Assembly: GCF_041381155.1 (NCBI RefSeq)
Contig: NC_091143.1
Location: 34,411,331-34,475,330 of the forward strand
Reading direction: 5' to 3'
Origin: Argopecten irradians
Lineage: Eukaryota; Mollusca; Bivalvia; Pectinida; Pectinidae
DNA length: 64,000 bases
Shown one piece after another: positions 1-12,449 of the stretch. The stretch's first letter is position 1, and every line of letters begins with the position of its first letter. The notes under the pieces were generated by a model that did no database searches, was not told the DNA's origin, and saw only the letters and a program-made list of their open reading frames with translations. The translations under genes were made by a program, and so were the position numbers.

Positions 1-267
1 GGTTTACCAGATATTCTGTCTTTGCACATTGCACAGTTTTTCTGCTCTTACAGGTAGACAGTATGATGTATAAGAACATTTTTGGTTTCTATAAAAAGTA
101 TATTGTTCCCCTCCGCAGTCAATACTGCCATGAGCTGCTAGAGGGGACAATTCTGTAATATACTGATTTACAAAACATGTATGATGGATCATTGAGAAAT
201 GGAATTCAATGTTTACTGTTAAATACATGTTTAGGGTGATATATCTAATTTGTGTTTCTCCCTAAAG

Positions 268-312
268 GAGTTTGAGATTGATGAAGATGTCCTTCTGGAG
301 CCTCTTACATTG
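268..312 (+). CDS. Coiled-coil gene, first visible exon
   Basis: The exon is bounded by CTAAAG and GTACAC, is 45 bp in phase 0, and encodes an acidic stretch (EFEIDEDVLLEPLTL). It joins in frame to the next exon, but its short length makes it less secure. Confidence 0.6.
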
Positions 313-3300
313 GTACACTTATTTTGTTCTCGTGTGCCAGATCTGCATTTTTTCATAGAAATTACATTCAATAGATTGAAACTTTGCTGTTTTTGAAAGC
401 AAAAGATCTGCCTGTTTTGATTTACATGACTCTTAAATGTGCCTTGTATTGTGTGCCAGATCAGCATTTTCTTACAGAAACTTACAGTAGCTACACTAGA
501 TTGAAAATTTGCTGTTTTTGAAAAAAACATATATGTCTTTTTTGACTTACCAGTACCAGACTCTTAAATATCTTTATGTAAATAGCTATTTGTTGCTTTG
601 CTAAAGAAAATATGTCATTATTGAGACACTGTTATAATAATAGTTGAACTCAACATATCGTAAAAAATAATTTGAAAGGGAGGTAAATTCATTTTATCGT
701 TTTTTATCGTGTAATTATGATCTATGAGGTAATGACTTTGTTACATATGTAGCTCCAGTTTGTATGATATGATATATAGTCCTTTTAATTAAAGTCGAAA
801 ATTTTGTTGTATTCAAGCTAATTCAAATGCTTGCTAATTGCTAATCAGAAATTTTTATAAGCAAAAAAATAGCAATGTTTAGCTAAATAAATATTGTTTT
901 GCAACTCAGTAAAACAGATCTTCGGAATGTTGAATTGTTGTTATGGCAAATATCGCAGAAATCTTTCGTGCCTGGTATCTTGAAGCTATACTAAATATAA
1001 TGCTTGCCTATAGACCATGGAGAAAATGCTAACAGAATACTTAAATTAATACATTGTATTGACTTCTATGCTTGTTTTGAATGGCAAGATAATCTGGGTG
1101 TTTTGTCCATCTTGCCATGAGTTTTGTGTGTATGAAAAATAAATAAACATTAGTTGATTTTGTGAAAGATACATGTTAGTGACTGTGATGGGTTTTGCTT
1201 TCACATGACATTGTTACAGTAGTAGATAAAATTAACGAACTTTTTTTTCAAAGGCCCACTAAATGTACCTTTCTGAAAGGGCTTTTAATTATTGAAATGA
1301 GAATTTGAAATGGGATTGCAATTTTTGTGTAAAGTTGCAAATTAAAGTTATTAGCATAGCATTAATACTACATTTTATTATCATTGCCTTCTTAACAATT
1401 TAATTAATTTAAAATAAGAAATCAAAGGTTAATTTTCATAATGCTGGTTGTCCTAATAACTGTGCATTAGTTAACTTTTAATTTTTGTTTCAGAAAGGTA
1501 GTGGGCCTTTAAATAATTACTTTGAATACTAAATATTTGATTCAATTAACCTAACAAGAATATTTAATTGATTTGTATGTACAACAACAGTAGTAAGTTA
1601 TGGTCTACACATGCATGATGGTGTAATATTTATAATGATATAATAATAATTTAATATTAAGTTTATTTTAATTAATATAACACTTTTAAAAACGAAACTT
1701 TATTTTTCCTATTAACATATTTATACATTTTTATTTGTAATCATGCTTTTATACAGATATGGTATGGCACTTTATTTTCTAGAAACTTTCTTCTAGTTGT
1801 TCACAATCATTATTTCTATAAGTTGGTACATGTATCCTACTAAATCCAAATGATAACTTTTAACCTCTAAGTATACATTGCTAACATCAAACCTGTATCT
1901 GGTTAGAGATTTAACTTCAAGTAGTCTTTATAATTATAGTTATCAGTACATACATATATTACATGTATTATATATATTACAGTCATGTTTAATTAAACTT
2001 TCTATATTCTGCTCATATAATGATATTTCCTATTTTACAGAATGAAATCGGTAAACTTCGACAAATACTGGAGAGCCAGAAGCAACAGCTAAATGCCAAA
2101 CTGAAGAAAACTACAACAGAATTAAAACAGCAACTGTGAGTATGAATTAAATGTTTGATATTAATTACTAAATTCTCAATTTCAGTAAATTGTGTTATTT
2201 TTAGCAAAACAAAATAGGATCACAGAAAGTTTAATAATAATGTTGAATGGACATGTTTATTACATGTATGTAAATTATGTTTTGTCACATACCATATAAC
2301 AAAACCTTATGTTATCTAGGATTTCAATATCCACTACTTATATGTAGAGCAAATAATGTTTCAGAGACTTTTTTTTTGTTTAGATAATAAAAGGTAATTT
2401 ATGGAAGAGTTTAAATATTGGTTCTAACATTTGGAACTGACATTGGTCAACAATATGAAACATTAAACATGGAATCTAAACACTTTTGATTTTTAGTGAG
2501 ATAATAGAAGAGGACAGAGTTCGAGTTATTCAACAGAACCAGCTGTTATCGGCTGATGTAGAGAGAGCCAGGGATCAACTGGCCATGAAAAATAAGGAAA
2601 ACCTACAGGTAACTGTTATATATCCCTGCTATTCAGTTCATATCAACAGTCGAGTTAAGATCAAACTGGTCTAAAATATACATTTTTCTGCCTCTGCTAT
2701 TCAGTTCATATGAACAACTTCTTAGTACCTAGTTAAGATATATCTTGTCAAAAATATATATTTTTTCTGCCTCTGCTATTCAGTTCATATGAACAACTTC
2801 TTAGTACCTAGTTAAGATATATCTTGTCAAAAATTTATATTTTTTTCTGACAGATCATTTCAAGGAAGTATTTTATAATTCACCATCTGACATAATTTCA
2901 AAAGAATTACTAGCATAAACATACATTGTAGTCAGTATCTCTTAATTATTGATGTTAATTAATCCCTTATCCTGAGTTATATCTGGCTCTAGCTGGCAGC
3001 AGATTTGGACATGGTCAAAAAACGTAGCTTGCTGTTAGGGCTAGAGGCTGTTAGGGCTAGATGATATGATATCAAAAAATGATTGAAGCCCTATAAAAAG
3101 CTCATTGTTGTATTCAAGAGACAACATAAAGTTACATTTGAGAGAATTGTTAGTTTTTTTTGTAAACTTTTACCATTTCATTCCTTGTTCCTTACAGCTC
3201 CAGGAGACAATTCTAGGCCACGAGGACCAGCTCCGAGAAAACTCACTCCAACTCCGTCGTGCAGAGGATGCTCGCAAGGCTGAGGAAGAGCTGCAATCAA

Positions 3301-5902
3301 AACTCTCCTCAAGGTTAGATGTTCATTAAAATATAGTAGGAAAAAAAGAAATCTCCTATATTTTAAATGGATTTTGTGACACCAGGACTAAAATTCACGA
3401 AAATTATGTTAATAAATTCATATAATTACATACAGTTACTGTTAGTATTTATTGTGATTTATGATTTTTTACTATAGAATGTTAAACCATTATTTCACAT
3501 CATCTTAGGTCCTAGGTATATATAACCCCAGTGACCATACACCGTATTTACTACGGTTCTAATAAATATCTGTAAAATTACCAGCCTTGGGTAAGTGAAA
3601 CAGAATAAAAATACATTATACAATATCAGTCCGGGTCCTGGGCTCTAGATCTTATGTACACACAGGTAAGTCACCACGTGTACAGAGACTGGACAGTACT
3701 GTAGCGGACAACTATTTTTTTTTGAACAGCGAAACAAGTCTATCGTATCAATATCAATAAGATAACAAAGAAACTTCTATGTAACAAAGAACACAATTAA
3801 CAAAGTTCAAAATAATTTCAGTTCTGATGACGTAATTTAAAGGAAATTATTTACTACAATACATCAAGGACATAAACCATCTCTCAAGGATAATGAACGA
3901 TAGTGCTACGTATGTACACCTGTTGTCGAAGATAATTTCATATAGGCTTGTGAGTATATATGTATATCTGCGGGTTGTTTATTATATTATATGAATTAGG
4001 TGTTACAGTTTTTTACGTGCAAAATATCTCACCGCAGAAGCCTTTTGCATGTACATGCATATCGTTCTGGAAAGTTAGGTTTTATAGGAAGTAGTTAGCG
4101 AGCACTTAATGTCGAACAGACATATTTCTAGTTTTCTGAACTGAAATGTATTTCTTGTTGTTGTAGGTTTGCCGCCCAGGAAGAGGAGTTAAAAAGAATG
4201 AAGATATACTTGTCAAAGAAAGCAGAGGAGTCGGGTGACAATGAGAAATCCATGTGGTAGGTTGGATTTAGGTCAAATAAGCTCTATTTTGTCCTTGAAT
4301 ATTACAGAGTTCCCTCCCTTTTGGGTATAGATTTATCATTGTGACGTCATTATTTTGTAAGTGCAACCCAGGTCATTTTCTCTGAAAAGTATGACATTAC
4401 CTTTGAGTTCACAATCACTACCTACCTGCAAGGGCAGATAACTCTGTAATACGCATATACAGAACAAGAATCATTACAATATTAATGGTACATGCCAATT
4501 TCGCTTTGTCTCCAAAATAATTTTGATGTCATGATCAATAACTGATGTTTCAATATTTTTCTGCTAGGATGGACCTGAACCGCCTGATACAGGATATGAA
4601 CCGTCAGCTCCATGAACATATGGAATCCCAGAAATCTGGACAGGACCCTAAGGACAGAGATATGAAGCAGCTGAGCACCTACAAGAAACGTGTCATTGAT
4701 CTCGAGTCGGAGCTGAGCACAGAGAAGGCCGTCCACCAGATAACCAAGTCTTCCCTTCAGGCCCTCGAGGAAGACAATCAGCGTCTACGTCATCAGTACC
4801 ATGCCATGCGTCGCCGAGATAACGTCACCTCTGACAAGTAGGTCTTATGGAGGACATGCCTCATATACTGTGTTTGCATATTACAGAGTTATCTGCCCTT
4901 ACAGATAGGTATTGTTGATAATGTCAGGTGTTTGCGAGTGTAATGTCATACTTTTCTGAGATAACAACACAATGCTCACAAAACAATGACCTTAAAATGA
5001 ATGCCTACCTGCAAGGGAGTTAACTCTAATAAACAAAGAGTGCCCAGGGGGCACATGATAGAATCATATTTAGGCTAACATTTACATTGTTGCATAGAGT
5101 AAGCCATTGAAAATCAATTTTCAAAAAAAAAGCAAATACATAATGTACAGAAATCTTCACGGTTTTCAATTTCAGACTTATTAAAGTCTACCCGGTATAT
5201 GTAAGTGAAAATGAGACCTCAAAAGCCGGAAGGGGGCTTATAGGAATGAGGACACTTATTAGATCAAATACAGTAAACAGTGAAAATCTTTGAAATTCTT
5301 TTTAAAAGACAGTAAAAAAAAAAATGGATTTTGTACTGAACTTGTCTTGACTTCAATTTCTTGGATAATTTTGTTCCTGTATTTCATTTTGTTTTTGTAT
5401 GATGCAATTGCAAAGCAAAACATACAGTTGGTTGTTACAAAGTTATTAATGTATCTGCTTCAGACTTAAGTTTGTAAAAGCATTTATATGTTTTAACTTG
5501 CACAAAATGAACATCTGTTGCCATTATGATCTGAAATCATATGTTGAAATTATTTGTTCTCTTTTCCTCGACTTCTTAAAATAAAACATTTGATAGTTGT
5601 CTTAAATTTTAATTTTACCAATCTGTAAAAAAATTCTTTTTCTCAGGAAATACAAATCACGGATGGAAGCCATCAACGAAATTATTGCCAAGTCTCAGAC
5701 ACAGGCCCAAGCTATGTTAGCTGCAAGTGGATACTATGACGACCCTCAGAAAAGTCTTTACTCTCCGAGGGCAGACTTCAAAGACTCGCCGGACAATTCT
5801 CTGGCCAGTGACCTGTCCTTCAACAGTATTGGTCCAATGGTTATCCCTCCTTACACAGGCTCCTCCCCTACGAAGGTCACGACAGGGTCACCACGCAAAT
5901 AG
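268..5902 (+). CDS. Coiled-coil protein, 3' part of gene (7 exons, 327 residues)
   Basis: Seven exons join in phase: 268-312, 2041-2135, 2497-2608, 3198-3313, 4167-4256, 4568-4837 and 5647-5902, each with AG before and GT after, ending in TAG at 5900-5902. The product is almost wholly heptad-like and rich in E, K, Q, L and R, as in a long coiled coil (NEIGKLRQILESQKQQL near the start, MDLNRLIQDMNRQLHEHM in the sixth exon). The last ~60 residues change to a Ser/Pro/Gly-rich, probably disordered tail with several SP motifs (SPRAD, DSPDN, GSSPTK, TGSPRK) that could be phosphorylated. There is no signal peptide or membrane segment in this part. The 5' exons lie outside the window. I do not recognise the family; centrosomal and ciliary coiled-coil proteins are plausible relatives, but that is only composition. 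The first exon (15 residues) is the least certain. Confidence 0.85.
1250..1511. mobile_element. MITE with AAAGGCCCACT inverted ends
   Basis: The left end AAAGGCCCACTAAATGTACC and the right end AGTGGGCCTTT form inverted repeats about 260 bp apart, both including an ACCTTTCTG block. There is no coding capacity. It sits in an intron of the coiled-coil gene. I could not define a clear target-site duplication. Confidence 0.6.
2041..2135 (+). CDS. Coiled-coil gene exon (NEIGKLRQ...)
   Basis: The acceptor TTTTACAG and donor GTGAGT flank 95 bp that end in phase 2. The product is a basic heptad helix with regularly spaced leucines. Confidence 0.85.
2497..2608 (+). CDS. Coiled-coil gene exon (EIIEEDRV...)
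   Basis: The acceptor TTTTTAG and donor GTAACT flank 112 bp. The first base completes the split Leu codon from the previous exon, and the exon ends in phase 0. The helix continues without a break. Confidence 0.85.
2620..2844. repeat. 79-bp intronic tandem repeat, 2 full units plus a diverged one
   Basis: Units 2687-2765 and 2766-2844 are nearly identical. A diverged partial unit at about 2620-2686 begins 12 bp after the exon that ends at 2608. Confidence 0.85.
3198..3313 (+). CDS. Coiled-coil gene exon (LQETILGHEDQL...)
   Basis: The acceptor CCTTACAG and donor GTTAGA flank 116 bp that start in phase 0 and end in phase 2. The sequence is a charged helix (RRAEDARKAEEELQSKL). Confidence 0.87.
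4167..4256 (+). CDS. Coiled-coil gene exon (FAAQEEELKRM...)
   Basis: The acceptor TTGTTGTAG and donor GTAGGT flank 90 bp. A split Arg codon at the start and a split Trp codon at the end both resolve correctly with the neighbouring exons. Confidence 0.85.
4299..4457. mobile_element. Hairpin MITE family A, copy 1
   Basis: The left arm begins ATTACAGAGTTCCCTCCC and the right arm ends GCAAGGGCAGATAACTCTGTAA. The element is a ~160 bp foldback with a TGACGTCATTATTTTGT core. The same family recurs at 4873, 32656, 58135 and 60044. Confidence 0.8.
4568..4837 (+). CDS. Coiled-coil gene exon (MDLNRLIQDMNRQL...)
   Basis: The acceptor TTTCTGCTAG and donor GTAGGT flank 270 bp, the longest coding exon of this gene. 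It encodes about 90 residues of heptad helix with a Gly/Pro/Asp-rich break near SGQDPKDRD. Confidence 0.9.
4873..5034. mobile_element. Hairpin MITE family A, copy 2
   Basis: The element runs from TTTGCATATTACAGAGTTAT to GCAAGGGAGTTAACTCTAAT and lies in the last intron of the coiled-coil gene. It is shorter and more diverged than the copy at 60044. Confidence 0.75.
5205..5277. mobile_element. Partial MITE of the family at 23278
   Basis: The block GAGACCTCAAAAGCCGGAAG followed by GGGGCTTATAGG and a degenerate TTATTAGATCAAATACAGTA end matches the right half of the element at 23278-23480. Confidence 0.55.
5647..5902 (+). CDS. Coiled-coil gene, last coding exon and stop
   Basis: The acceptor TTTTTCTCAG opens 256 bp ending in TAG. 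The exon finishes the coiled coil (MEAINEIIAKSQTQAQAML) and then encodes a Tyr/Ser/Pro-rich tail ending SPRK. Confidence 0.9.
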
Positions 5903-6218
5903 AAACTAGGAACAATGTAACAAACAAATATACAGTATCTAATCAATCAAATTGTGATGTTGGAAACTCAGATAGGCAGTTCTCTTAGATACAGAGTGTG
6001 TAACTCCATATAAAGATATTTTGCGGGATTCTTCTCAAGGCAGTTCTCTTATAAAGATATTTTGCGAGACTTCTCAAAATATCACCTCGTGTAATTATTC
6101 GTTATGATAATGAAAAGAGAAAAATGCTACATCAGATGTATTGAAATATAGAAATATAAAAATTTCTGGCAGGTATTGCCAACTTTGAGGAAAGAATGGA
6201 GCGAATATTTATGAATTA

Positions 6219-6224
6219 AATAAA
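6219..6224 (+). promoter_or_regulatory. Candidate proximal polyadenylation signal
   Basis: This AATAAA lies about 320 bp after the stop codon of the coiled-coil gene. Confidence 0.35.
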
Positions 6225-7967
6225 GAAACAGCTGTCTTACTTGCAGATGATGTTCCTAATCAATCGGATGCAAAGTCATTATCAAAAATGATGATTTTAT
6301 TTATTAAAGATGCCAAATGATAATATAATATTGTGCAGTAGTAGATGATGTCCTGCAACAACGATGCAATATTATACTGTACTAACAGTCAAAAAAATGT
6401 ATTTTATATTGTATGCATGACATTTGGTAGGCATGAATGGCAGGAGAGTGATATAATGAGATCATTTGTGGATGCAAATTACTGTCAAACATCTACTTTA
6501 TATAGTTATAGATACATCTTGTAGCATCACCATTCTGTTCGATCAGAGTTATTTCCCTTCATTTTTTTTTATTATCATTATTTTTTTTTTCTGAGGCTAA
6601 ACAAATTAAATTGATCATTTTTCAAAGATAATTTCTCTGCCTGCTGTGAGTGTTCTGAAGGAGCCAGTATATAGACAGAATAAGCTGTCCGAAACTACAA
6701 TGTATCATAAAATCACTCGCTTTCTGTGTTTGAAGGTGACATATTCAAGTGTTAACACCTATTTTTGCTGGGCTGTGATAACATTTTTATGTATCTTTTA
6801 CCATTCATATACATTTTTACGATTCTAACTTCATTTATGATATTTTATAATCATATAGATGTGCATTATTATAGCACTTATGGAGCTCATGAAATATTCT
6901 TTCATTTTGAATATTATATATATACATGTACATATGTATGATATACATTTTTAGTACATAACGTACACAAAATATATCTAAAAGAATTTTATCATACATT
7001 TACATTTAAAGCATTTTCATGATTTTAAGTTAATATTATGTTAAATTTACATATTTCACATTCCTTTTCAGTTATTGATATAACTCATATCCATGTCAAA
7101 CATTCCATTTTCCATCCCAATATATAGACATCAAGTAAATTCTATATTATACTTAACATGACGATAGTCCAATAATGAGCCCAGTATTCTTTTTTTATTT
7201 AACAGATTTGTGGAAATATTAAGTTATTTTACTAAACAAACACTTTCAGAAAGTGTATTTCCGTCCATGTTGTGATATCATGTGTGATATTTATTGTTAC
7301 TTAAACAGCTTTTAGTTTAAATTTGTTAATGTATACTGTACATACATATTTATTAAAAATATTCACTTTAAAATTACAATTACTTACTTCTAATCAGAAG
7401 ATTAATCCGCTGAAGTATTCACGTTATTTAACTTATCTATAATCCAAAAGCTGAATAAATTTGATTAAAATACTAATTATATAGAAAATATATATTTACC
7501 GGTATTATCCTGAATTAGATTAACTAATGAAAATTATAAATATATTATTTGTTACAGATAATTGGTGTTTTGTCTTAAAAGGACATTGCTGCTAATAAAA
7601 AATTTTTCTTATAAATTGGATTGTCAATACATATAAGATTTGAATGTTAATTTCCCCCCAAATAATTCCATGATTCAGATTTCTCATCCATTGACACTCA
7701 GTATTTCACCTCAGAATAAATCCTTGCATGTCATTTTCTAAATTCTTGAAATTTAATCAATGAAAACAGGTTTTGTTTTATGATGTATGTTCTGTGCAGT
7801 AATAGTTATAAATCAACTGTTTTTGTTGAAGACTCTGGGGCAATATAAGATCTTTTTTACTAAAAGAAAATTGAAATAGTGTGTTGCGATTGTTGTTTGT
7901 CTTAAAAAAGGAAGATTATATTACAATAACTGAGATTGTAGTTAACTTCTTATAAACTCATTCACCC

Positions 7968-8044
7968 CTGAAGACACATTTAGAACGTTCTCAATCAAAG
8001 CTTAGACCAGTCCATTATGACATTTCAGGGATCAATGAATTAAT
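7968..8044. repeat. ~80-bp palindromic MITE (CATTCACCCCTG ends), copy 1
   Basis: The left end CATTCACCCCTGAAGACAC and the right end CAGGGATCAATGAA are near inverse. Related units lie at 22809-22892 and 40381-40462. Confidence 0.55.
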
Positions 8045-8956
8045 TAAATAGAAATCTACTTTCAAAATTGCAATATCTTTATCAATAGATTTTAGGCAAA
8101 TAGAAAAAACGTTTTTTTTTTACCACGAATGAACCCAACTGGAAATTTGCAATATTGCATGTGTTCATATAAATGAATGTTTTTCATGTTCCATTTTAAT
8201 GCTAAAATCCTGTTTTTTGTTGTTGATCCCATCTTATTGTCAAATCCGTCCAAGGTCTAAACATAGGGTATTGGTGCATTAAACACAATCTACTCAGTAA
8301 AATAAGTTGTCTTGTTTCAATATGTCTTGTGTTCATGCCGTTTTATATTTTATCACTATCGAGATGGTTCAGAATTATCACAGTCATTCAAGGAAATTCA
8401 TCAAATTCATTTTAATTCATTAACTCGTAAAGAAACAGCAACATCATAATATGCAAAATTGTTTGAGAGCTAGCTGATACTGCTTCATGTCAAGTTTTTA
8501 TCAATATCCCACATCATTCAGTCTAATTCATGCTTAGTTATTGATGTCAGTTTTGATTAAAATTATTTTGGTAGTTCTTTTTTTTTTGTATTCCATATCA
8601 AAATCAATTTTGTACTTGCCAGAAACACTGACGTCTTCCAGTAGTATTTGTTTCAAAATCAAAATTAAAACGACACATATTTCAGAAACGGAATTTGCAT
8701 TTTATTTCTTCAGATATAAAGATTACATAATGAAATAACAAACCATCCAATATTTTAATGTTACGATTTCAACGGATAGCATGTACATTTAGATTCAAAA
8801 CATACAGATGAATAAAATAGTTTTAAACTAGACACAAAGATAAATCATAGATTCCTAGTACAATATCGTATCATACTAAACTCTCCAATTACCAGTCCTG
8901 TTCTTGGCACTGTTAATATTTTTATACACTGATATGTTAATTATATGATTATATAC

Positions 8957-8962
8957 AATAAA
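8957..8962 (+). promoter_or_regulatory. Candidate distal polyadenylation signal
   Basis: This AATAAA is followed about 20-40 bp later by a TG/TCT-rich stretch (GTGTTCTGTCTTTTG), the usual layout of a cleavage site. Confidence 0.4.
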
Positions 8963-9404
8963 GTATACATGGTACCTGGAGTTATGTGTTCTGTCTTTTG
9001 TTCACGAAATCATATAAAAGTACATGTAAAGAATTACACATAGATAAATTTTTTAGGTCATCTGACACCAAGGAATTAGGCGTGGGTACCTGATATTAGG
9101 CATGTACAATTGTATCATGCTGGGATAAAGGGTCCCTAGTTTGTTCTAAAGAATGACCTTGACCTGCTTTTAAGGTCACAGGGGTTAAATAGGCTACAAG
9201 CTTTAACGACTCACTGTATACTTCAGTTCTACCATATGTCGCATAAATAGTGTGAAGACTATTAAAGCCTATTGGGCCCCCTTGTCTTCAATTTCTTTGA
9301 GATCAAAAGGCAATTCACGATGATGGTAAAAGCAACTTCCCTCCACGTTCGTTTCTAAACAAAATAGCCTTCTTGTTATTAGATTTTAGAAATAGAAGTG
9401 TGTT

Positions 9405-9935
9405 ACCGCTATTCTCAAAAAGTACTGAAGGGATGTTTGTCAATTAAACCATTGGTAGGTCCCCTTTAATCTCTACATGTAGTTGTGCATACATGTAGCT
9501 GCTGGCAGCCATTTTTGGCTTCTGCCAATTGAAGTTTGTTACTACTATTTCTCAGAAAGTACTGAAGCGACCTTTGTCATATTTCATTGGTTGGCCCCCT
9601 TAATCCCTACATGTAGTTGTGCATAGCTGTTGGTGGCCGTTTTGGCAGACACTAACTGAAATTTTTTTTTTTTTTTTATTTTTTTTTTTTTTTTTTTTTT
9701 GGCGACAGGCAGTCACATGGTACTTTGAAACTTGATATTGTTTCTATTTCTCAGAATGAATTGAAGTTATATATATTTCATGTAGCTTCCCCTTGATACC
9801 TGAATTTGCTTATATCATTTTGCGGGAACGATTTGACAACATAACCAACAGGTGGCCATGTACATGTATCTTGGATATTTATGATTGAAGTAACACTTAT
9901 ATTTCTGAGAAAGTACTGAAAGTAACATATGGATC
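9405..9935. repeat. Degenerate tandem repeat, ~130-160 bp units
   Basis: A module built on TTTCTCAGAAAGTACTGAAG, CATTGGTNGGNCCCCTT and TACATGTAGTTGTGCATA recurs about four times with strong divergence. A long poly-T tract (about 9662-9701) interrupts it. Confidence 0.65.
9662..9701. repeat. Poly-T tract
   Basis: About 40 bases are almost entirely T. Its length may be unreliable in the assembly. Confidence 0.9.
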
Positions 9936-10036
9936 CTCAAACACTACCAAAACAGCACATGTATAGCTAAACTCCGGGGAAACCTGTGCCCTTGAGTTTA
10001 GCTATACATGTACCATTTTGGTAGTGTTTGAGGATC
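9932..10036. repeat. Near-perfect inverted repeat, ~43-bp arms
   Basis: The arms 9932-9974 and 9994-10036 are complementary apart from a few mismatches around ACAGCACATG/CATGTACCAT. A ~19-bp loop separates them. There is no coding content. Confidence 0.85.
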
Positions 10037-10221
10037 AGTATGGTCGTCTCTGCCGCAGGCTGCCATCTTGAATTTTGAAAATTGGATTTGGTAGCCAGTA
10101 TTGGAGGGATGTTTTTTTTTTCATATTCCATCGGTAGGGTTCTTTTACAACACTGAAGTACACACTCCATTTTGTCAGTATCTTTTGTGGCAGTGAGATA
10201 CATATACATACAGTACTGGAC

Positions 10222-10301
10222 CCAGCGCAAAACTTTTAACCAACAGTATACATAATATATATATACTTTTGGTTAAAAAAAATCTTGCCAGGTCCCTGTG
10301 G
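10222..10301. mobile_element. Short relative of the 753-bp foldback element
   Basis: The CCAACAGTATACATA block and the CCAGGTCCCTGTGG end match the terminal parts of the foldback at 28087-28839. This copy is only about 80 bp long. Confidence 0.5.
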
Positions 10302-10373
10302 TAAAAAGGACAGGAGTCCAACTATTTCAAAAAGACACAAGACGAATATACCACAGCCTCCCAAAATATACCA

Positions 10374-10640
10374 TCTTCGATATTCTAGGGGTTTCGATCA
10401 CTTAAGATCTCTACACCCCTGGGCTATCTCATAGTAAAATTGGAGGTAACTCAGCGGAAAACAGCTGACTTGCAAAGAAAGTCATACAGTCATCCAACAG
10501 TGTACCGTTATATGGCTCTTTTATGTGCATCAAAGGACTAAATAACCTGTTCTATTCTGTTGCCATCATTTTTACTATGAGATAGTGCGGGGGGGGGGGG
10601 GGGGGGGGGGGTTAGAGATCGTAATTGATCGGAACCCCTG
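10374..10640. mobile_element. Hairpin MITE containing a poly-G tract
   Basis: The left arm (ATCTTCGATATTCTAGGGG to CTATCTCATAGTAAAA) pairs with the right arm (TTTTTACTATGAGATAG to CCCCTGGAACATCGAGGAT). The right arm holds a run of more than 20 G at about 10588-10610. Related elements lie near 12460-12665 and 62230-62385. Confidence 0.7.
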
Positions 10641-10975
10641 GAACATCGAGGATAAACGCCGGCAACACATTGCATACATGCATATGGAAGACCGTCCTTG
10701 CAGATCTGTAACTCGTGTTACGTTATCATACATTGTAGGACGTTGAACCCATTTAACCAACCAACCAACCAAAGCAAACACGCACATGTACATTGTATCG
10801 TATATATATATATGATGACCTTGAAATATCGGACCAATGATCATACATACATCTATTATAGATTACAACCAGGAAGTGAGAATCGCGACATACATTGTGT
10901 ACTTTATCTTGTAGATTAGTCAGATATGCTTTACCTTAAAGACCAACTACTTTTCTGAAACAAAAGTAAAGTTTC

Positions 10976-11327
10976 TTAAAGATGCTCCACCGCTGACAAA
11001 TGGTATTTTTCACTATCAAAAACAGGAGCAGACGATTACGTATTTTTCTTCAGTTACAAAAGTTACTTACTTTACACCATTACCACCATTGAAAGGTTTG
11101 AGCTTCTAATTTTACTTCAAATTAAAATATGAAAAATAATTAATTGCATCCCGAAAAAATTCCGTGTCACTATATCCTATATAGAATGAAGTACTGATTG
11201 CGCATGCACGAAAAGGCGAAATAAATTATTTTATATTATTTGTTGTGTTAATCAGACATATATATACACGATTAAACACCAAATGATGAATGTCATTTAT
11301 GCTTTGCCGGCGGTGGAGCATCTTTAA
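10976..11327. mobile_element. TTAA-flanked MITE family B, copy 1
   Basis: The ends AGATGCTCCACCGC and GCGGTGGAGCATCT (with small mismatches) lie at 10980 and 11323, flanked by TTAA on both sides. TTAA duplications are typical of piggyBac-type insertion. A second copy in opposite orientation lies at 30788-31143. There is no transposase. Confidence 0.8.
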
Positions 11328-12449
11328 AAACAATAGACTGGGTCTAGTAATAGAGGAAAATTTATAAAATATATCGATGGCCTAATATGAGGTTACAACA
11401 CCAGACCAAGGCAATGTTCCCCATGCAATCTTTCCTAACAATGAAGATTTGTTTCGCTGCTTTGCTTTCTCGACCTGCAATATGAAAATTGAAAATTGTC
11501 ATTTCATTTATTGTAATGAAGTTATTCAGAAGGCGATGATAAATGTAGTATCAACGGTACGCTTAGAACGAAAATTGCGGCTCCAAAAAGTGTCCATGTC
11601 GCTTTGCATTCCCATTTTAAAAATTAAAATCGTTTCGGAAAAATATTGAGCCTTAAAAGTACAAAAGATTATCCCCGCCTGTTACAGATTTAGGGTCACG
11701 TTATTTATGAATATAAATTTTTGACATACATATTACATATTTACAATATAAAAAAGAATCTGAGGCCAATATGACACATTTTGTACGACAAGTACATGAG
11801 GAATTGCAACCGTGGCATACAGCCAAATAAATGTCATGTTTGCTTTGAATACACAAATATGCATTTAATGTAAATTGTTGTCTTCAATATTAGAGGAGAG
11901 CACGTGCGCTCTCCACACTGACACTAAACCTGTCCTGGATCCCATACAGTGAAATGAGTACATTGTACACACACGCAGAATTGTTGCAGCATAAATAATT
12001 CCCCAATCAAATGCTTAATATGAAAATAATAATTATTGATTGATATCGTTTGTATTGTCAGAAAAATGGCAATCTGATTTTTATGTTTACATCAAAATCA
12101 GTGGATGTTGTAACGCTTGCCAAATGTATACACTGTACATGGATACCTACACTGGGCCAGCAGATTCCTAGGGATACAAATTTCTTTCTAAATGCAAATA
12201 GGAAGACACATTGTTCTTAGCTGTCTGCCACTGAATGCGTATACTTAACCGACGTGGTTGCACAGATACATCAAATGAATGTTTCATAGTAACCATATGA
12301 TACGGGGTTAGCTCGCTCTCAGATTTATATGCAGAAAAAAATATTAACGTGGTGAATTTCCTCGATTTAAATCAAGTGTTGATAGGTACAACATACAAGT
12401 TAACAGTTTCTATGCGCAAATGTATCATTTATAGATGTTTTTAGAATCG

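Larger units (their letters stand above)
5903..8990 (+). other. Probable long 3' UTR and intergenic DNA after the coiled-coil gene
   Basis: No coding exon is visible. The stretch is very AT-rich. AATAAA at 6219-6224 could serve a short 3' end. AATAAA at 8957-8962, followed by a GT-rich stretch near 8980-9000, is a good candidate for a distal polyadenylation site. Which one is used cannot be told from sequence alone. Confidence 0.4.

Noticed and set aside
1-230. A diverged copy of hairpin MITE family A (GCTCTTACAGGTAG to GGACAATTCTGTAATATA)
   Set aside because: Similarity to both arms is weak by eye, so I did not list it as a feature.
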